NCBI RefSeq assembly: GCF_000219625.1
Contig: NC_018217.1
Span: forward strand, 744,001 to 808,000
Source: Zymoseptoria tritici IPO323
Taxonomy: Eukaryota > Ascomycota > Dothideomycetes > Mycosphaerellales > Mycosphaerellaceae
DNA length: 64,000 nt
Direction of reading: 5' to 3'
Shown: one piece after another, positions 10,827 to 21,533 of the stretch
How the letters are laid out: each line of letters opens with the position of its first letter
Numbering within the stretch: the stretch's first letter is position 1
The notes under the pieces: model-generated
What the model was told of the DNA's origin: nothing
What the model saw: the letters and a program-made list of their open reading frames with translations, nothing else
Databases searched by the model: none
Position numbers and translations under genes: made by a program

Positions 10827-11107
10827 GTTCGAGGAACGTCGAGTAAGAGTTACATTGATCGTGCCTTATGACAGCATCTTTTTGCAACTTGTTTCTTTGG
10901 ACCATGTCACACTTTGTTGTCTCCTCCACACGTACCGACTGTCCAGTCGCCGCCTGCCATGCCCGTTCCATCGCCAGCCTTCGCCGTTCCGGCTCTCACA
11001 GCCGTCGAGGACGTCGCCTTGACATGGCTGAAGCTCGCTCGAAGTTTGTGCGCTGAAATCAAGCACCGCGACAAATCCGTCTCAGTTGCTCTTCCTTGGA
11101 CCTTGAT

Positions 11108-12046
11108 CTATCGTGGCTCTGCAAAAGTAGTCAGAACACCAGATCCACACGCACTGCGCTTCGTCGGGCGTTGATCCATCTCTTCACCATCTTCAGCTCT
11201 CGATCGCTTGGCGGTTTGCTGGGCGGGTTGCTCCTCGTAATCCATCAGTTCCTTTCTGATTGCCAAGAAGTCGTTGTTTGCTTCGGCATCGTTCGGCTCT
11301 GCCTTGATGGTCTGTTGCTCGCCACCGTCGACATGTGCCCCGACGGTGCTTTGCTTCTCGGTGCCATCTTCATCGACGGCGCCCAAGACCACACCAGGAG
11401 TTGGCGGCGTCGCGTAGGTGAGGCGCTCTTCGGCCGGTGCGTCGTCAACGAGCAATCTTGCTGGTAGGATGCGTCGATATGTGTGCTGCGCCGGGCGCGT
11501 GCGCTTGTCGAGGTGCTCTTGAGCTACTGCATTGTACTGCTCTACTGGGTGGTATTGCGGACCGTGATCCGGCGGCGCGTGATGGTCTTGCGGTCCATGA
11601 TGATGTTGTCGTCCCGAATGATGCTGGAGCGGTGACCAGTACGCCGGTGGGTAGTACTGCGGCGGTGGATGGTACAGCGGCTCTGGATGATAAGCAATCA
11701 TATGATGGAACTGCGGTGCTGGATACCACTGCTGTGGAAAGTATGGCGGCGGTGCTGAGTACGGATGTGGCATCGCGTGCTGTACGCCATGCATTGGCTG
11801 ATCGGTCGGGAATGGCTGTGGGATGTTCAGCCACTGGCGAGCATTGCAGCAGTCGATACATCGGCAGGCCATCTCTGGCGGTTGAAATGCCATCGGTGGT
11901 AATGGCAGTTCAGTTGACGTTCGTGGTTGTGGATGTGTCGGACGGCTCTGGCCGAGCAAATTCTGACGCAAGAAGCTCACGGTGACTGTTGGCTGCGGCG
12001 GCGACAATAGTCTTTTGATCGACGACATGACCTTCGGACTTGGCAT
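11108..12046 (-). CDS. Pro/His/Gln/Tyr-rich protein of unknown function
   Basis: A single-exon frame of 312 residues. Residues 75-175 are dominated by Pro, His, Tyr and Gln, with a run of PPPQYYPP-like and HHHGPQDHH-like units. A Cys-containing patch CRCIDCCNAR near residue 60 could bind metal. The C-terminal third is more ordered and acidic, with basic clusters AKRSRAED and RPTKRSA that could act as nuclear localisation signals. The composition suggests a nuclear scaffold or regulator, but no domain is recognised and function is unknown. A second Met seven residues in is an alternative start. It converges with the GMC gene across 281 bp. Confidence 0.6.
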   Translation of the reverse strand: MPSPKVMSSIKRLLSPPQPTVTVSFLRQNLLGQSRPTHPQPRTSTELPLPPMAFQPPEMACRCIDCCNARQWLNIPQPFPTDQPMHGVQHAMPHPYSAPPPYFPQQWYPAPQFHHMIAYHPEPLYHPPPQYYPPAYWSPLQHHSGRQHHHGPQDHHAPPDHGPQYHPVEQYNAVAQEHLDKRTRPAQHTYRRILPARLLVDDAPAEERLTYATPPTPGVVLGAVDEDGTEKQSTVGAHVDGGEQQTIKAEPNDAEANNDFLAIRKELMDYEEQPAQQTAKRSRAEDGEEMDQRPTKRSACGSGVLTTFAEPR

Positions 12047-12251
12047 GCGTCTGTCGGATCCCGGCTACGGTCCTTGATGTTACTTTAGCTTGTCGTTTCG
12101 GGCAAGTTAGAAAAGCTTAAATCGAAGTGAAGTGAAGCGAAGGTCTCTCACCTGGCGTGGATCTGCAGTATACCGAGAGTGAGTAATAAGGTGCAAGATC
12201 GCTCGCTATTTTAAGGGTCATGGCCTTGTGTTGCATGTATACAATGTGCAG

Positions 12252-13055
12252 TCAAACAGAGATGATGGCCTTGGGATCAAACGGCCGAAACGACCTCTTT
12301 CGCTGCCACCAGGTCAAGTCCTTGTCATCGACACAAAGCTGGTTGCTCAGCAGCACAACGTCTCCTCGTCTCGAGCGGACGTTCCAATGCGTGTGTCCGA
12401 AGATCCAGGATACCTTGGAGCCGCGACCGACCAAGCCGGCTTGTCGTATGTCCTCGAGAGCATTGCTGCTGAAGCATTGACTGACAGCGTTGTTCTCATT
12501 CTTCGGATGCGTTACTAGATCGAACGTCGGCGCATAGTGAGTGACGATGGTAACACTCCGCTGAGGTTCGCTTCCTTTCAGGTGAAGAAGTGACTCTTTC
12601 AGCCATGCTAGGTCCTTCTGATGCTCGGCGTTGTGATTCTTCACAGTCCATTCAGCGATACGTGCAAAGTCGTTGGTAAGCTTCGTGTAGCCGTCCGCAA
12701 TGTGTGAGTGTAGAGTACATCCGAGGATGGTATGATTGGTTCCAGGCACATCAAATCGTCCTCGACTCAGCAAGTAGAGTTTCCCGTGCAGTGAAGGTTC
12801 ATTAACCAGTTTCTCGGCGGCTGTTAGACCGGCATCTCTCGAAGAGCCATAGAATTCATGGTTTCCGGGGACCAAAAGAACAGATTCGAACTGTCCAGGC
12901 TCGCAGAGCCTAGCGAGGAATTTGAGATATTGTTCGTAGTCACAGAAACGTCCGATGTCGCCGGCAAGGATCAGCGTCGGAGCAGCTTTCGTGACAGTGA
13001 AATCGTACTTGATGCGCTCGAGGTGCAAGTCGGACATGTACTGAACACGGGCCAT
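12252..13055 (-). CDS. Calcineurin-like metallophosphoesterase
   Basis: A single exon of 267 residues from the ATG at 13055. The metal-binding motifs of the family appear in order: MSDLHLE at residues 7-13 (D-x-H), LILAGDIGRF (GD), LLVPGNHEFY (GNHE), VTIVTHYAP (H) and IFGHTHWN (GHxH). These coordinate a dinuclear metal centre for phosphoester hydrolysis. The protein is close to the minimal domain length and lacks a signal peptide, so it is probably cytosolic. Its substrate cannot be deduced; similar small fungal proteins are annotated only as Ser/Thr phosphatase-like. The frame is open 79 codons upstream but that part reads as leader. Confidence 0.88.
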   Translation of the reverse strand: MARVQYMSDLHLERIKYDFTVTKAAPTLILAGDIGRFCDYEQYLKFLARLCEPGQFESVLLVPGNHEFYGSSRDAGLTAAEKLVNEPSLHGKLYLLSRGRFDVPGTNHTILGCTLHSHIADGYTKLTNDFARIAEWTVKNHNAEHQKDLAWLKESLLHLKGSEPQRSVTIVTHYAPTFDLVTHPKNENNAVSQCFSSNALEDIRQAGLVGRGSKVSWIFGHTHWNVRSRRGDVVLLSNQLCVDDKDLTWWQRKRSFRPFDPKAIISV

Positions 13056-13354
13056 GGTAGTGAGGTTTGGACGTGGATGAGACAGCGGTGAACGAGGTCG
13101 AGAGGTGAGTTGGCTTGGCCTGTGACTAAGCATGTGACATGCTCTGATACAATTTGCTTGAGTGACAGCGGTGAGATCGTGATCTCGTCCTCGTACCAGA
13201 AAGAACGTGAAGCCCCCTTGATCGAAGTGCGACGTATTGCGGGAGGGGAAGAAAGAGAAGTCCAGATTGCTCGACACCTTCGCCAGACACACTTTTCAGT
13301 CAGCTAGACAGCCTCCCCATTGGCAGTGCCAGTCGCAAAAGCGCACACTGTCAA

Positions 13355-14446
13355 TCACCGCATTTGTAAACCGGCCTTATGCCGCACCTGAGCATCTGAG
13401 CCATAATCCAGAGCCCGCAGCAACAACTCTTCAAGCTCTTCTTCAACCTGCAGTAGCCGTTTGGGATGCCAAATCTCCCTCCAAAGCTTCGACTTCCCCT
13501 GTAGGAGGTCCTTCTCCTCCCATAAAGCTTCATACCGCTTGTACTCCTCCTCATCACGAAAACAAACGCCATACAACCTGCAAAGCGTGCTGTACTCCAT
13601 ATTGCAATCCTTTGCCTGCCGTTTGAACAACCACGGCCACATCCGCTCCCAAGGCCTTCCGATCGCCTGGTCCGACCAGTTGGAATCCACCAATACCCGA
13701 ACAATGTGCTGATACTGCTCCAAAGGTCTGCTCCGTATGGCGTCTTTAGTGACAGCGAATTGAGAGCAACATGGTCCAGCCAAAATCTCCGGCATCGGGT
13801 CATCTGGAAAGTTGTCATGGAATGCCCGACCCATCAAGAAGGCCTCTCCGGTGGGATTGTCTCGTAGAGTGGCGCTGGTACTGAACCCATTCGGACAGTC
13901 GTGCTCTCGGCTGCCTCCCCATGTCGTCCGCAAATTCACGTATCCTCTCTGCATAACCTGCTCGAAGTCGAGCTGCGCAAGCGCAGACGTCAATGACTTC
14001 AAAAGTGCAGCGTCCATGTGCCACGACACGTCTTCGGCATGGACAAAAATGTTAATGTCCGCGAGCTCGTCGTAGAAATCTTGGAGGTACGTGAAGTACA
14101 TGAGCGCTTCTCGTCCTTTGGCCGCCGGCGGATGATATCGAGCATTTTCATCATCGCTAATGTATCGAATGATGTTGAGGTTTGGGATGAGCTGTTGCTC
14201 CTGTAATCGGTCGGTCCAAGAAGTGTTGTCCGCTTTTACGCTGGCGACAATCAGATTTGTTGTATAGTTGCCGGTGGTTGCGTGTTGTGGCGTCAAACGA
14301 GAGATATCCAGAAGTGCCGGGATGGGCCTCGATTCCTCAGAGCTACGTATTATCGCAGGCAGAAGGATGAAGAGCGCGAAGTACACCGCACATATCGCTC
14401 CAAGAGTTTGAAGCCACGGGGCTCTGTGGCGGCTATACCATGGCAT
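13355..14446 (-). CDS. DUF3431-type membrane-anchored protein
   Basis: A single exon of 363 residues. A short basic N-terminus precedes one hydrophobic segment (residues 12-32, LQTLGAICAVYFALFILLPA), giving a type II signal-anchor topology. The lumenal or extracellular part carries LIVASVKADNTSWTDRL, a DENARYHPPAAKGREA segment, YLQDFYDELADINIFVHAED and VSWHMD, which I recognise as the pattern of the fungal DUF3431 family. Several members are annotated near glycosyltransferases, but no catalytic role is established. Cysteines (DCPNGF, GPCCSQF, DCNMEYSTLC) suggest disulfides in the secretory pathway. Function unknown; secretory-pathway enzyme is the best inference. Confidence 0.8.
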   Translation of the reverse strand: MPWYSRHRAPWLQTLGAICAVYFALFILLPAIIRSSEESRPIPALLDISRLTPQHATTGNYTTNLIVASVKADNTSWTDRLQEQQLIPNLNIIRYISDDENARYHPPAAKGREALMYFTYLQDFYDELADINIFVHAEDVSWHMDAALLKSLTSALAQLDFEQVMQRGYVNLRTTWGGSREHDCPNGFSTSATLRDNPTGEAFLMGRAFHDNFPDDPMPEILAGPCCSQFAVTKDAIRSRPLEQYQHIVRVLVDSNWSDQAIGRPWERMWPWLFKRQAKDCNMEYSTLCRLYGVCFRDEEEYKRYEALWEEKDLLQGKSKLWREIWHPKRLLQVEEELEELLLRALDYGSDAQVRHKAGLQMR

Positions 14447-14746
14447 AATTCAGGTGGATCCGATGTTGATGCATGGTGGTGACGACCTAGCATCTCAGAA
14501 AGACAGCATTGAAAGGAGCGCTCCTGTATGCAAGGAGACGCCCAGGTGTTTGAGGTCAACGCCGAAACGTCATCGTGAAAAGTGCCGAAGATGAAGCGAA
14601 ACATCCCTGCCAATTGTCGATATTTGTGACCATTCACAACAGTGTGAATTCCCGTCCGTGATCCATTCTCGACAACGACAGATGTCTGAGAGAGTAAATC
14701 CTTCGAAAGTCTAATCGAAATCGCGGCGTTGCCTCATCAAGCCATT

Positions 14747-15500
14747 TCATCCATCTTCTAAAGCTCTAGAATCCACCAATATCGTCGGCTCCCATCCTCC
14801 TCCCTCGAGACTCGCCCGTCGCAGTATCTCTGCTCTAGCGACGCCATTGATACAGCAAAGTTCGACCTCTCGATCATCTTCAACGCTCTCTCCTCGCACG
14901 ACAGCCGGAGGCTCGGTCATCTTTGCCGCACGCTGAACCTTTTCCGCGGTGTCCAATGGCCCAGAAAGCTCAACTAAGTAATAGACGCAATCATTCGATG
15001 CATTGCCAGATGAAGACGTGGTTGGCAGGACGGCCTTCCTCTTCTGCAAATCCAATTCGTATTCGTAAGCTTCCCGGTCATAGCCTTGCGCCTCCATCTC
15101 CGCTCGTATGGCCTCCCAATGATCATCCGAAATTCTCGTCCGGGTCAAGTTGCTGCGGTGGGTCATGATTGTTTCGATGACATCGTCCTCGGGGATCAGA
15201 AATAGTTTACGCCATCGCGCTGCAGTGTTCCTGATAGGTTCCGGTTTGGAGACACCATCTCGAGGTGGAGGGTTGAAAGCATTCCCTGCCAGTGCTTCCA
15301 GTTCCTGTTGTAGAGAGTAGTCGTCCATCTGAGGCGAGACGTCGAGTTGTATTGGTTCTTGTAGAGTCGGAGGTTGTTCACGGATGGATTTGGCGTTGAC
15401 CACTAATCTCAGATCAAGCTAGCGGCTTTGCACCTGCCTCTTTGGGCTGTGTCGCTTGCTCGCTTCATCTTGCAGAGTGCACCATACGAGAACTTGTCAT
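14747..15500 (-). CDS. Uncharacterised 222-residue protein
   Basis: The long exon at 14747..15402 has no ATG at its 5' end but is preceded by an acceptor (GAGATTAG). A 13-nt first exon at 15488..15500 (ATG, GTATGG donor, 85-nt intron) restores the frame, so I model complement(join(14747..15402, 15488..15500)). The protein is acidic and hydrophilic, with ARWRKLFLIPEDDVIETIM and DDHWEAIRAEMEAQGYDREAYEYEL in the middle, suggesting a small helical domain, and a C-terminal VYYLVELSGPLD segment. No family is recognised. If the micro-exon is wrong, translation could start at the internal ATG at 15328 (MDDYSL). Confidence 0.58.
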
Positions 15501-15625
15501 GATATGGTCTGTTGGGCTTCTGTTTGACTCTGTTTCATTATCTCTTGGGCATCACACAAAGTCCTGCCATGTGCTATTACGATTGTCTAGCTTTTGCCAT
15601 GAACGACAGACAACATTCCGACCAT

Positions 15626-17368
15626 TCATACCTTTCCCTTTCTACCCCTTCCACACTCCCTCTTATGCACCGGCTCATTCGGCCACGTCCAACCCCTGAC
15701 TCTCTTCGAACCCCTCTTGTCACTCAAATTGACCTTGGGCATCCACTCATCCCTCTCCAAGTGGAACTTCCTCGTACCCGCCGTGGGTCCACCCACATCC
15801 GCCCGCCAATGGAATTGACCCGGGAATGGCTGCTCCTTCGCCAGCATATGCAGGTACCATAGCGCTAGCCCGGCAGTCATCTTTGGCTGCTCGCCCTCGC
15901 CTGTCCCATGCGCTGAGATCTGGATCGGAGTGGAGACTTCGAGGAAGCCGAAGAGAGGCACGTTGTCTTCTGTTGGAGGACCTCCCATGCGCACACAAAC
16001 GAGCTCGATTTCCGTCATCAGGAATCCATACCGTGTACCGTGCTCGCGCATGAAGCGGTGGAGATGGGCGAGGTGTTCGAGGTACTTGACCTTGTCGATG
16101 GGCGAACCGTGTCGGTAGCCAGAGTTCCACTGGTCGTAGGATTTGACGATGCCAACCACTCTGCCACGACCGTCGCCGTAGATGGTCTTTTCTCCATCGG
16201 ATTGGTAATTCGCCACGAATTCGGGTTGTTGACGGGCACCAGGCTGAGATCGCAGGGTGCGCATCGCAATGTGCTTGTCGCCCTGAGCGAGCTTAAGAGC
16301 GGCGTTGACCTTAACAGCGTGGTGGCTCGCGCAAATCTCGGCAAGCTGGGCAGGTGTTTCGGGAGAGGTATTGACTTTCGATGGGACCGGGAGGGAAGAA
16401 GCAGAGACGTCGACTTGTAAGAGGTCAAGTAAACCTGGGATCGTGGATATTGTGTTGATGTTGAAGTCGGTCCAGGAACGGAGGTTGCGAATATCGAACC
16501 AGAAATGGCTATTCTGGAGCTTGGAGGTGTCGTTGATGCGCTGGATCAAAGACGGAGTAGGGTTGGGTGCTGTGAGGTAGTCCAGAACAGTAGTGGTAGC
16601 AAGGTCGGCTGGGTTGGAGTATTGAGCCTCGCTAGGTGTTTCAACTTCAACAGAAAGACGTGAAGGAACTGCGGGAGGACTGGCAGTACGACGATTGACT
16701 GGATACGATTGCACATGCCCATCTGGCAAGGGTATCGGAGCAAGGTGGTTCAACGCACTAGGAGTTCGAGAATGGGAAATGCTCCGGCCCACGGGCTGTG
16801 GTGTAGGACTTTGCCGGTATGTTGGGTATCCGTAACGGCTCAGCATGGACATGTCGATGTTGGAGGACGAGCTATTGCGGGTGTGTGTGGGAACATTCGA
16901 CGCTGAGACCGACCTCAAATTGCCGATCGATGGTCGTAGAGAGGAAGAGTCCATCCGGAAGTGATCGTACGAAGATGGCGCACGCGTCGGTGCAGATACA
17001 ATTCGACCACGTTGATGAGGGCTGATTGATCGACGGACAATTTGCTGCGCGTCGATCACTGGTCCAAACTGCATCGAAAATGCGTTGCCTGGAAGCGAGG
17101 CTGTCCGACAGTGGCCATTTAAAGCGGGTAGAGCAGCGGGCTCCATGTATTGGTCCTGGGCACGAGGCTTCGGCAGGAGTCGAGAACCACTTTCACGAAT
17201 TCTGTAGGGTGATCTCGGTGGTGTGGTATCGTTGGTCATGACCGTTTCTGGCGACCAACCTTGACCAAGGTATGATGAGTTCGTGCTGGCGCTACCTCCG
17301 GGGCATCGCTCCAGCGAAAAATCGAAGTCCTCGACCTCGGAGGGAGGCGTGACGTGTCGGAAGTCCAT
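15626..17368 (-). CDS. Uncharacterised protein with conserved C-terminal domain
   Basis: A single exon of 580 residues from the ATG at 17368. Residues 1-270 are Ser/Pro/Arg rich and probably disordered, with repeated RS and SP dipeptides. Residues 280-580 look globular: LIQRINDTSKLQNSHFWFDI, RSWTDFNINTISTIPGL, KVNAALKLAQGDKHIAMRTL, then FLMTEIELVCVRMGG and ALWYLHMLAKEQPFPGQFHW. The end is basic (KRGSKRVRGWTWP). I do not recognise the family but the globular half has the look of a widely kept ascomycete domain. The frame extends upstream to 17692 through a Leu/Cys-rich segment that I treat as 5' leader. Confidence 0.72.
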   Translation of the reverse strand: MDFRHVTPPSEVEDFDFSLERCPGGSASTNSSYLGQGWSPETVMTNDTTPPRSPYRIRESGSRLLPKPRAQDQYMEPAALPALNGHCRTASLPGNAFSMQFGPVIDAQQIVRRSISPHQRGRIVSAPTRAPSSYDHFRMDSSSLRPSIGNLRSVSASNVPTHTRNSSSSNIDMSMLSRYGYPTYRQSPTPQPVGRSISHSRTPSALNHLAPIPLPDGHVQSYPVNRRTASPPAVPSRLSVEVETPSEAQYSNPADLATTTVLDYLTAPNPTPSLIQRINDTSKLQNSHFWFDIRNLRSWTDFNINTISTIPGLLDLLQVDVSASSLPVPSKVNTSPETPAQLAEICASHHAVKVNAALKLAQGDKHIAMRTLRSQPGARQQPEFVANYQSDGEKTIYGDGRGRVVGIVKSYDQWNSGYRHGSPIDKVKYLEHLAHLHRFMREHGTRYGFLMTEIELVCVRMGGPPTEDNVPLFGFLEVSTPIQISAHGTGEGEQPKMTAGLALWYLHMLAKEQPFPGQFHWRADVGGPTAGTRKFHLERDEWMPKVNLSDKRGSKRVRGWTWPNEPVHKRECGRGRKGKV

Positions 17369-19134
17369 TATGTATAGTTTGGAAGCTACCAGAGCCGTGT
17401 TGAGTCGAGATGTCGGAGAAGGAGATATTAGACAATAGTGTTGTAGATTGCAACGGGAGGCCAGCTCCAAACGAATGTTTTCAAAGAAAGGCAGCGCAAG
17501 ACAGAACAAGAAAAGTAAGAAGACTCGTTGATCTCGTAACGAACCCACACAACACAATCGCAACAGCTGGTATGATGGAAAGAAGCAAGTCCCATGCGGC
17601 ACAGGCGACGAGGCTTCCCTATAAGCACGGCCACTCAGGCCCAGAAGACGACTGGGCCCACATGCCCATGGCCAAAAGGACAAGCACGACATGCAATAGC
17701 GTCATCAGACCTAGAAGCCTGAAACAGAAGCGTAGCCATGAATCCTAGAAGATCCGTGCTCCTCGCCTTACCGGACAGAAAATCGCCGTACGACCCTTTG
17801 GAGCCATGCCTTCGATCCACCCAGCACGACAAGAACCGGATCGAGGTCGCTAAAACAGGCAGGAGCGGAGACCTCGGAGCGGTCAATGTTTCACGAGATT
17901 GTGGTTGTACTCCGGGCGGGTTCGCAAACCTGGGTCGATATATGAGTTGACGAGAATGAGTGGTTGAGGCTAAGTTTAGTTGCGAGCGAAAGGTCGTCCT
18001 GGGCGGTTAGCAAGATGAAACGTGAGATGCAAGCTGCCGTGGGAGCGTCGGATCGGGTATGCGGCGCTACGGTACGATGGATTTAGGAATCCAATGGATG
18101 TCGGCAGGATATGCGGGCGCGTAGAGGTGATGTTGAAGAAGAGAAGCGGAAGAAGGCGGGGCGAAGAGGTGGAGCAGGCGCGTACAAGGTTGTATCTGTA
18201 TCTTTAGCGCGATCGAAAGTCTTGGTGCTGTCCGGGATCTTGATTGGTTGTTCGTCGGCTTTTGCTTCTGCGCGCTTTCGACTCCTCTCTCCGACGATCA
18301 AACATCTGCTTTGCATCTGGTCGACGTTTCAGATGCTGCATCTCTCCGAGTGACTCATATTCTCTCTTCGACAGCAAGGACGTCGTACACGTTGTACGGC
18401 CGAGCAGCATGGCGACGATGATGGAAGGCGCCTTTCCACGCGGGACTCGACCGACTCAGTCCTCAGTCTCAGATGCGAGTTCACGGCTGATCTCAAAAGC
18501 CAGCCGATTTTATGGCCAAGGCGGAGACTCGGGAGCAGCTCTGAGCGCTGGGCTTTGCAGAAGATCAAAGATATGCTTGGACGACGGTGAGTCGGTGTGA
18601 GCTCGTATCACATAAATACCTCCGCTCGACTGCATTGCGCGATTGCACCTCAGCGGCGTGGTGTGTGCATCTCGAGCAGGAGAACTGGCATTGCGCTGTA
18701 CTTCTACGACCTTCAGAAGTTTGCACGACTACTGCAGGACAGCTGCCGAGATCTTGCAGCGTTGTCACCACGCGCATCTCGCCCAGGCCGCTGACGGACT
18801 TTGCGAGGCAAGCTGCTATGGACGCTGCGTGGTTACCTCAGGTGGCATGCCGATAACCATCTTCGTCGAATTGGATCCTCCGCTCTCACCCCATCGAAGA
18901 GCGTGAAAGGTGCAAGTGTTGCATAAACAGTATTGCACAAAATCCTGCCTTACTCACAGTGCACAATCCTGAAGGAGCAAGCCACATATGCTTTGAAATA
19001 CAGATGCAGCGAGCAGACATGATATAGGACCGACATCGGTCACTGCGACGTCTCTTCCAACAGACCGACGTCGTGTCATATCGGATCCCGGTTGCAACAC
19101 TCGCTCTTTGCGGAAGAACAGATCATCTGTAACG
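17369..19134. other. Large divergent intergenic region, no gene seen
   Basis: About 1.77 kb between the head-to-head 580-residue protein gene and the short-chain dehydrogenase. Several short overlapping frames exist on both strands without domains, signal peptides or coherent splice pairs. It should hold both promoters. No tRNA-like arm was seen. Confidence 0.5.
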
Positions 19135-20072
19135 ATGGGTCTTTTCGACACGCTCCCACGTCCGACCAAGACTTACCATTCCAAGACCTACGACCGCATC
19201 TCGCCGTCCGCTAGCCAGTTTGATGGCAATGGCAAGACAGTTCTGATTACCGGCGGCTCTGAAGGTATCGGCTTCAGCATCGCTAAATCTTTCGCAGAAG
19301 CAGGTGTAGCGAAGATCATTATCGTCTCTCGCTCAGCTGGACCTCAAGCAGACGCTTCGAAGGCAATCAGAGCCGACTTTCCGACTACAGAAGTGCAGAC
19401 CATCGCGATGTCTATCACAGATCTTCAACGCGTGACCGAGGTCATGCGCAGCACAAACGCCATCGACGTTCTCGTGCTGAATGCGGTCGTTGTTCCTCAG
19501 CACGATCCCGGCGGCGCTGAACTTGAGCAAGAGGCTATCTACGAGAAAACCTTCTTCGGCAACGTGATTGCACCCTTGCACATGATCAAGCAATACATTG
19601 AACAACCATCGCCGAAAACCAAGACCATCATCAACATTTCTGCTGCTTCCGCACACATGGACTTGCCGAGTGTCGCGAAATACGGACCTTTCAAGGCTGC
19701 ATTCGCGACTCTTTGCCAGCAGTTGGCTACTAAGCACAACCCCGAGAATGGCGTGTACATTTTCAGTATCCAGCCTGGAGTGTTCTATACGAGCAGCGCA
19801 AAGCGAGCCGGCACTTCCGAGACCGCATTCGAGTGGGATGGTAAGTAGGCCTCGACGACCACCTGTCCAACACTACATGATCTTCCACTCACTCTTCCGG
19901 AATCACAGATATCCGCCTCCCTGGCAACTTTGTAGTATGGCTGTCAGGATCTGAGGGTGCCTTCTTGCATGGCAGATTCTTGTGGGCGAACTGGGACGTC
20001 GATGAGCTGATTGAACTGAAGGACAAGGTTGCAAAGGACCCTACGTTCTTGAAACTGGGCCTACTAATGTAG
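19135..20072 (+). CDS. Short-chain dehydrogenase/reductase
   Basis: Two exons, join(19135..19840, 19909..20072), with GTAAGT donor and TCACAG acceptor, give 289 residues. The Rossmann cofactor motif is TGGSEGIG at residues 39-46. The catalytic tetrad is mostly visible: Ser in INISAAS near 169, Tyr183 and Lys187 in YGPFK. The usual NNAG is replaced by LNAVVV at 115-120. After the Rossmann strand the motif is IVSRSAG, with an Arg that usually favours NADPH. The length is typical of classical SDRs. C-terminal [31 protein letters not shown] is common in fungal SDRs near the substrate loop. No biosynthetic partners lie next to it, so the substrate is unknown. An in-frame ATG nine codons upstream is an alternative start. 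Confidence 0.88.
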
Positions 20073-21533
20073 AGCATCCAGATTATTCAGCAAGTCGTCA
20101 GGACGGCTGTGCTGTCCCTCGATGCAGCGGTCAACGCAAGAGCTCTTCAATCACAACAAGCTGCGAGTAGTATATGGGTCTTCTGCAGCTGTCCCACGTC
20201 GAACTGCCAGTTTCTTTCATCCAACCCCCGAGTCTCTCCGAAAGCATCCAATCGTCACGCGATCATTCGTCCTGGTCTGTGAAAGTACTCTCTAGTTGCC
20301 GAGCGGCAACCCGAAGGTTCTGTCCCACATACGCTCCATTGCTATTTCCGGCAGTTCGACTAGGGCCGAAGCCGATCCGCACACAATGACTGCTGCTTTC
20401 GTTGAATAGGCGCCCACTGACCTGAAGTCTCGGGCCTAGGCTCCGCTCCACAGCGTGCAGCCACGGCGCTAAAGTCCCAAGGACTTCACTTTTTTCTGTT
20501 GCACAGACCACGGGAGATGTACTTGGATCCGAGCGGTAAAGAAACATTGAACAAATGAACGTGGTGTGTCCACATGGGCGGCAAAACGAGGCCAGTCTGT
20601 CCCGATGGCCAAGGTAGGAGTCGTGGTTACATCGCCCCGAATTCGGATCCGATCAGGCTTTGAAATCTGTCGTTGAAGGGTCTGTACGTTTGGCCAACAT
20701 AGTTGTACTGGTAGTGCTGACTTGCCTCTAAAGGTACATGTCCTGCTAACTTACCATTACGTGACCCGCTAATGGACCTTTACAAGTCCTGCTAGCTTAC
20801 GTGCACACTGAGAAGACGATACTCTGCTATGTCCTGTCTACACGTCCATACCACTTCTTCGTACTCAAAAGTCGAGCCCGGCCCTCTACTTGACGCCATA
20901 ATCTTCATAGAATTGCCAAAGGTTGTCAAATGAAGCCTTCCAAGTTCCGAAGCAGAAGGTACATCCAACTCTTATCCCAACTCAATCGCCCAGACCCAGC
21001 CATCAACATCACTCTCAAACATCAGCTTCGCCTTCCAGACCCTTCAGAAATCATCCCACTCAGACTTCGGTCCAAAGCTAAACAAACATTCGACTCGAAG
21101 GAATGCGGTGTCGGGCACCGGCAAGCACATAACGAAGCGCCGAGATGTGAGCAGCCAATCAAAGGCCACTGAACCTTAATTGAGGAACGTTTGCAGGGAC
21201 GTGGGGGCCAGATGGTTCGCGATGGTTTGCGATATTTTGTCATACACCGCACCAGCACCGCATGGCGAATTGGCGGTGTAGCTCGTTGACGACGGCTCCC
21301 GAGGCCGTATTCACCGGGTCAATCGATTGACGGTAGAGTTAGAGCATACAAGCGGGATAGAGTTGAACTCAGTTGACAGATGTAGTATGCATATGCACGT
21401 CGTAGTCTCATACTTTCGTTGATCATAAGTTGAACATATCGTTCGCACGGTGGCTGGGTCAAATCGCTGCGTGAAGACCTTGCTCGCTGAGGCCGAATAC
21501 AATTATCCAAGTCCTTCGATTTTAAGTGCCATC
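20073..21533. other. Convergent intergenic region, no gene seen
   Basis: About 1.46 kb between the convergent dehydrogenase and mcm10 genes. It holds a spaced 15-bp direct repeat (20740 and 20786) but no convincing coding sequence. The size is large for a convergent gap in this window. Confidence 0.5.
20740..20800. repeat. Short spaced direct repeat
   Basis: GTCCTGCTAACTTAC at 20740-20754 recurs as GTCCTGCTAGCTTAC at 20786-20800, one mismatch in 15, 46 bp apart. Flanking bases also contain an inverted AAAGGT / ACCTTT pair. It may be a worn repeat fragment; no larger element is seen. Confidence 0.6.

Noticed and set aside
13056..13292. N-terminal extension of the metallophosphoesterase
   Set aside because: The conserved domain begins directly after the ATG at 13055; the upstream part is not domain-like.
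17369..17692. N-terminal extension of the 580-residue protein
   Set aside because: It is Leu/Cys-rich without conservation cues and lies where a 5' leader is expected; the ATG at 17368 opens a more typical fungal N-terminus.
8662..20072. GMC oxidase, DUF3431 protein and short-chain dehydrogenase as a secondary metabolite cluster
   Set aside because: They lie up to 11 kb apart with unrelated genes between them, and no synthase, transporter or regulator backbone is present.
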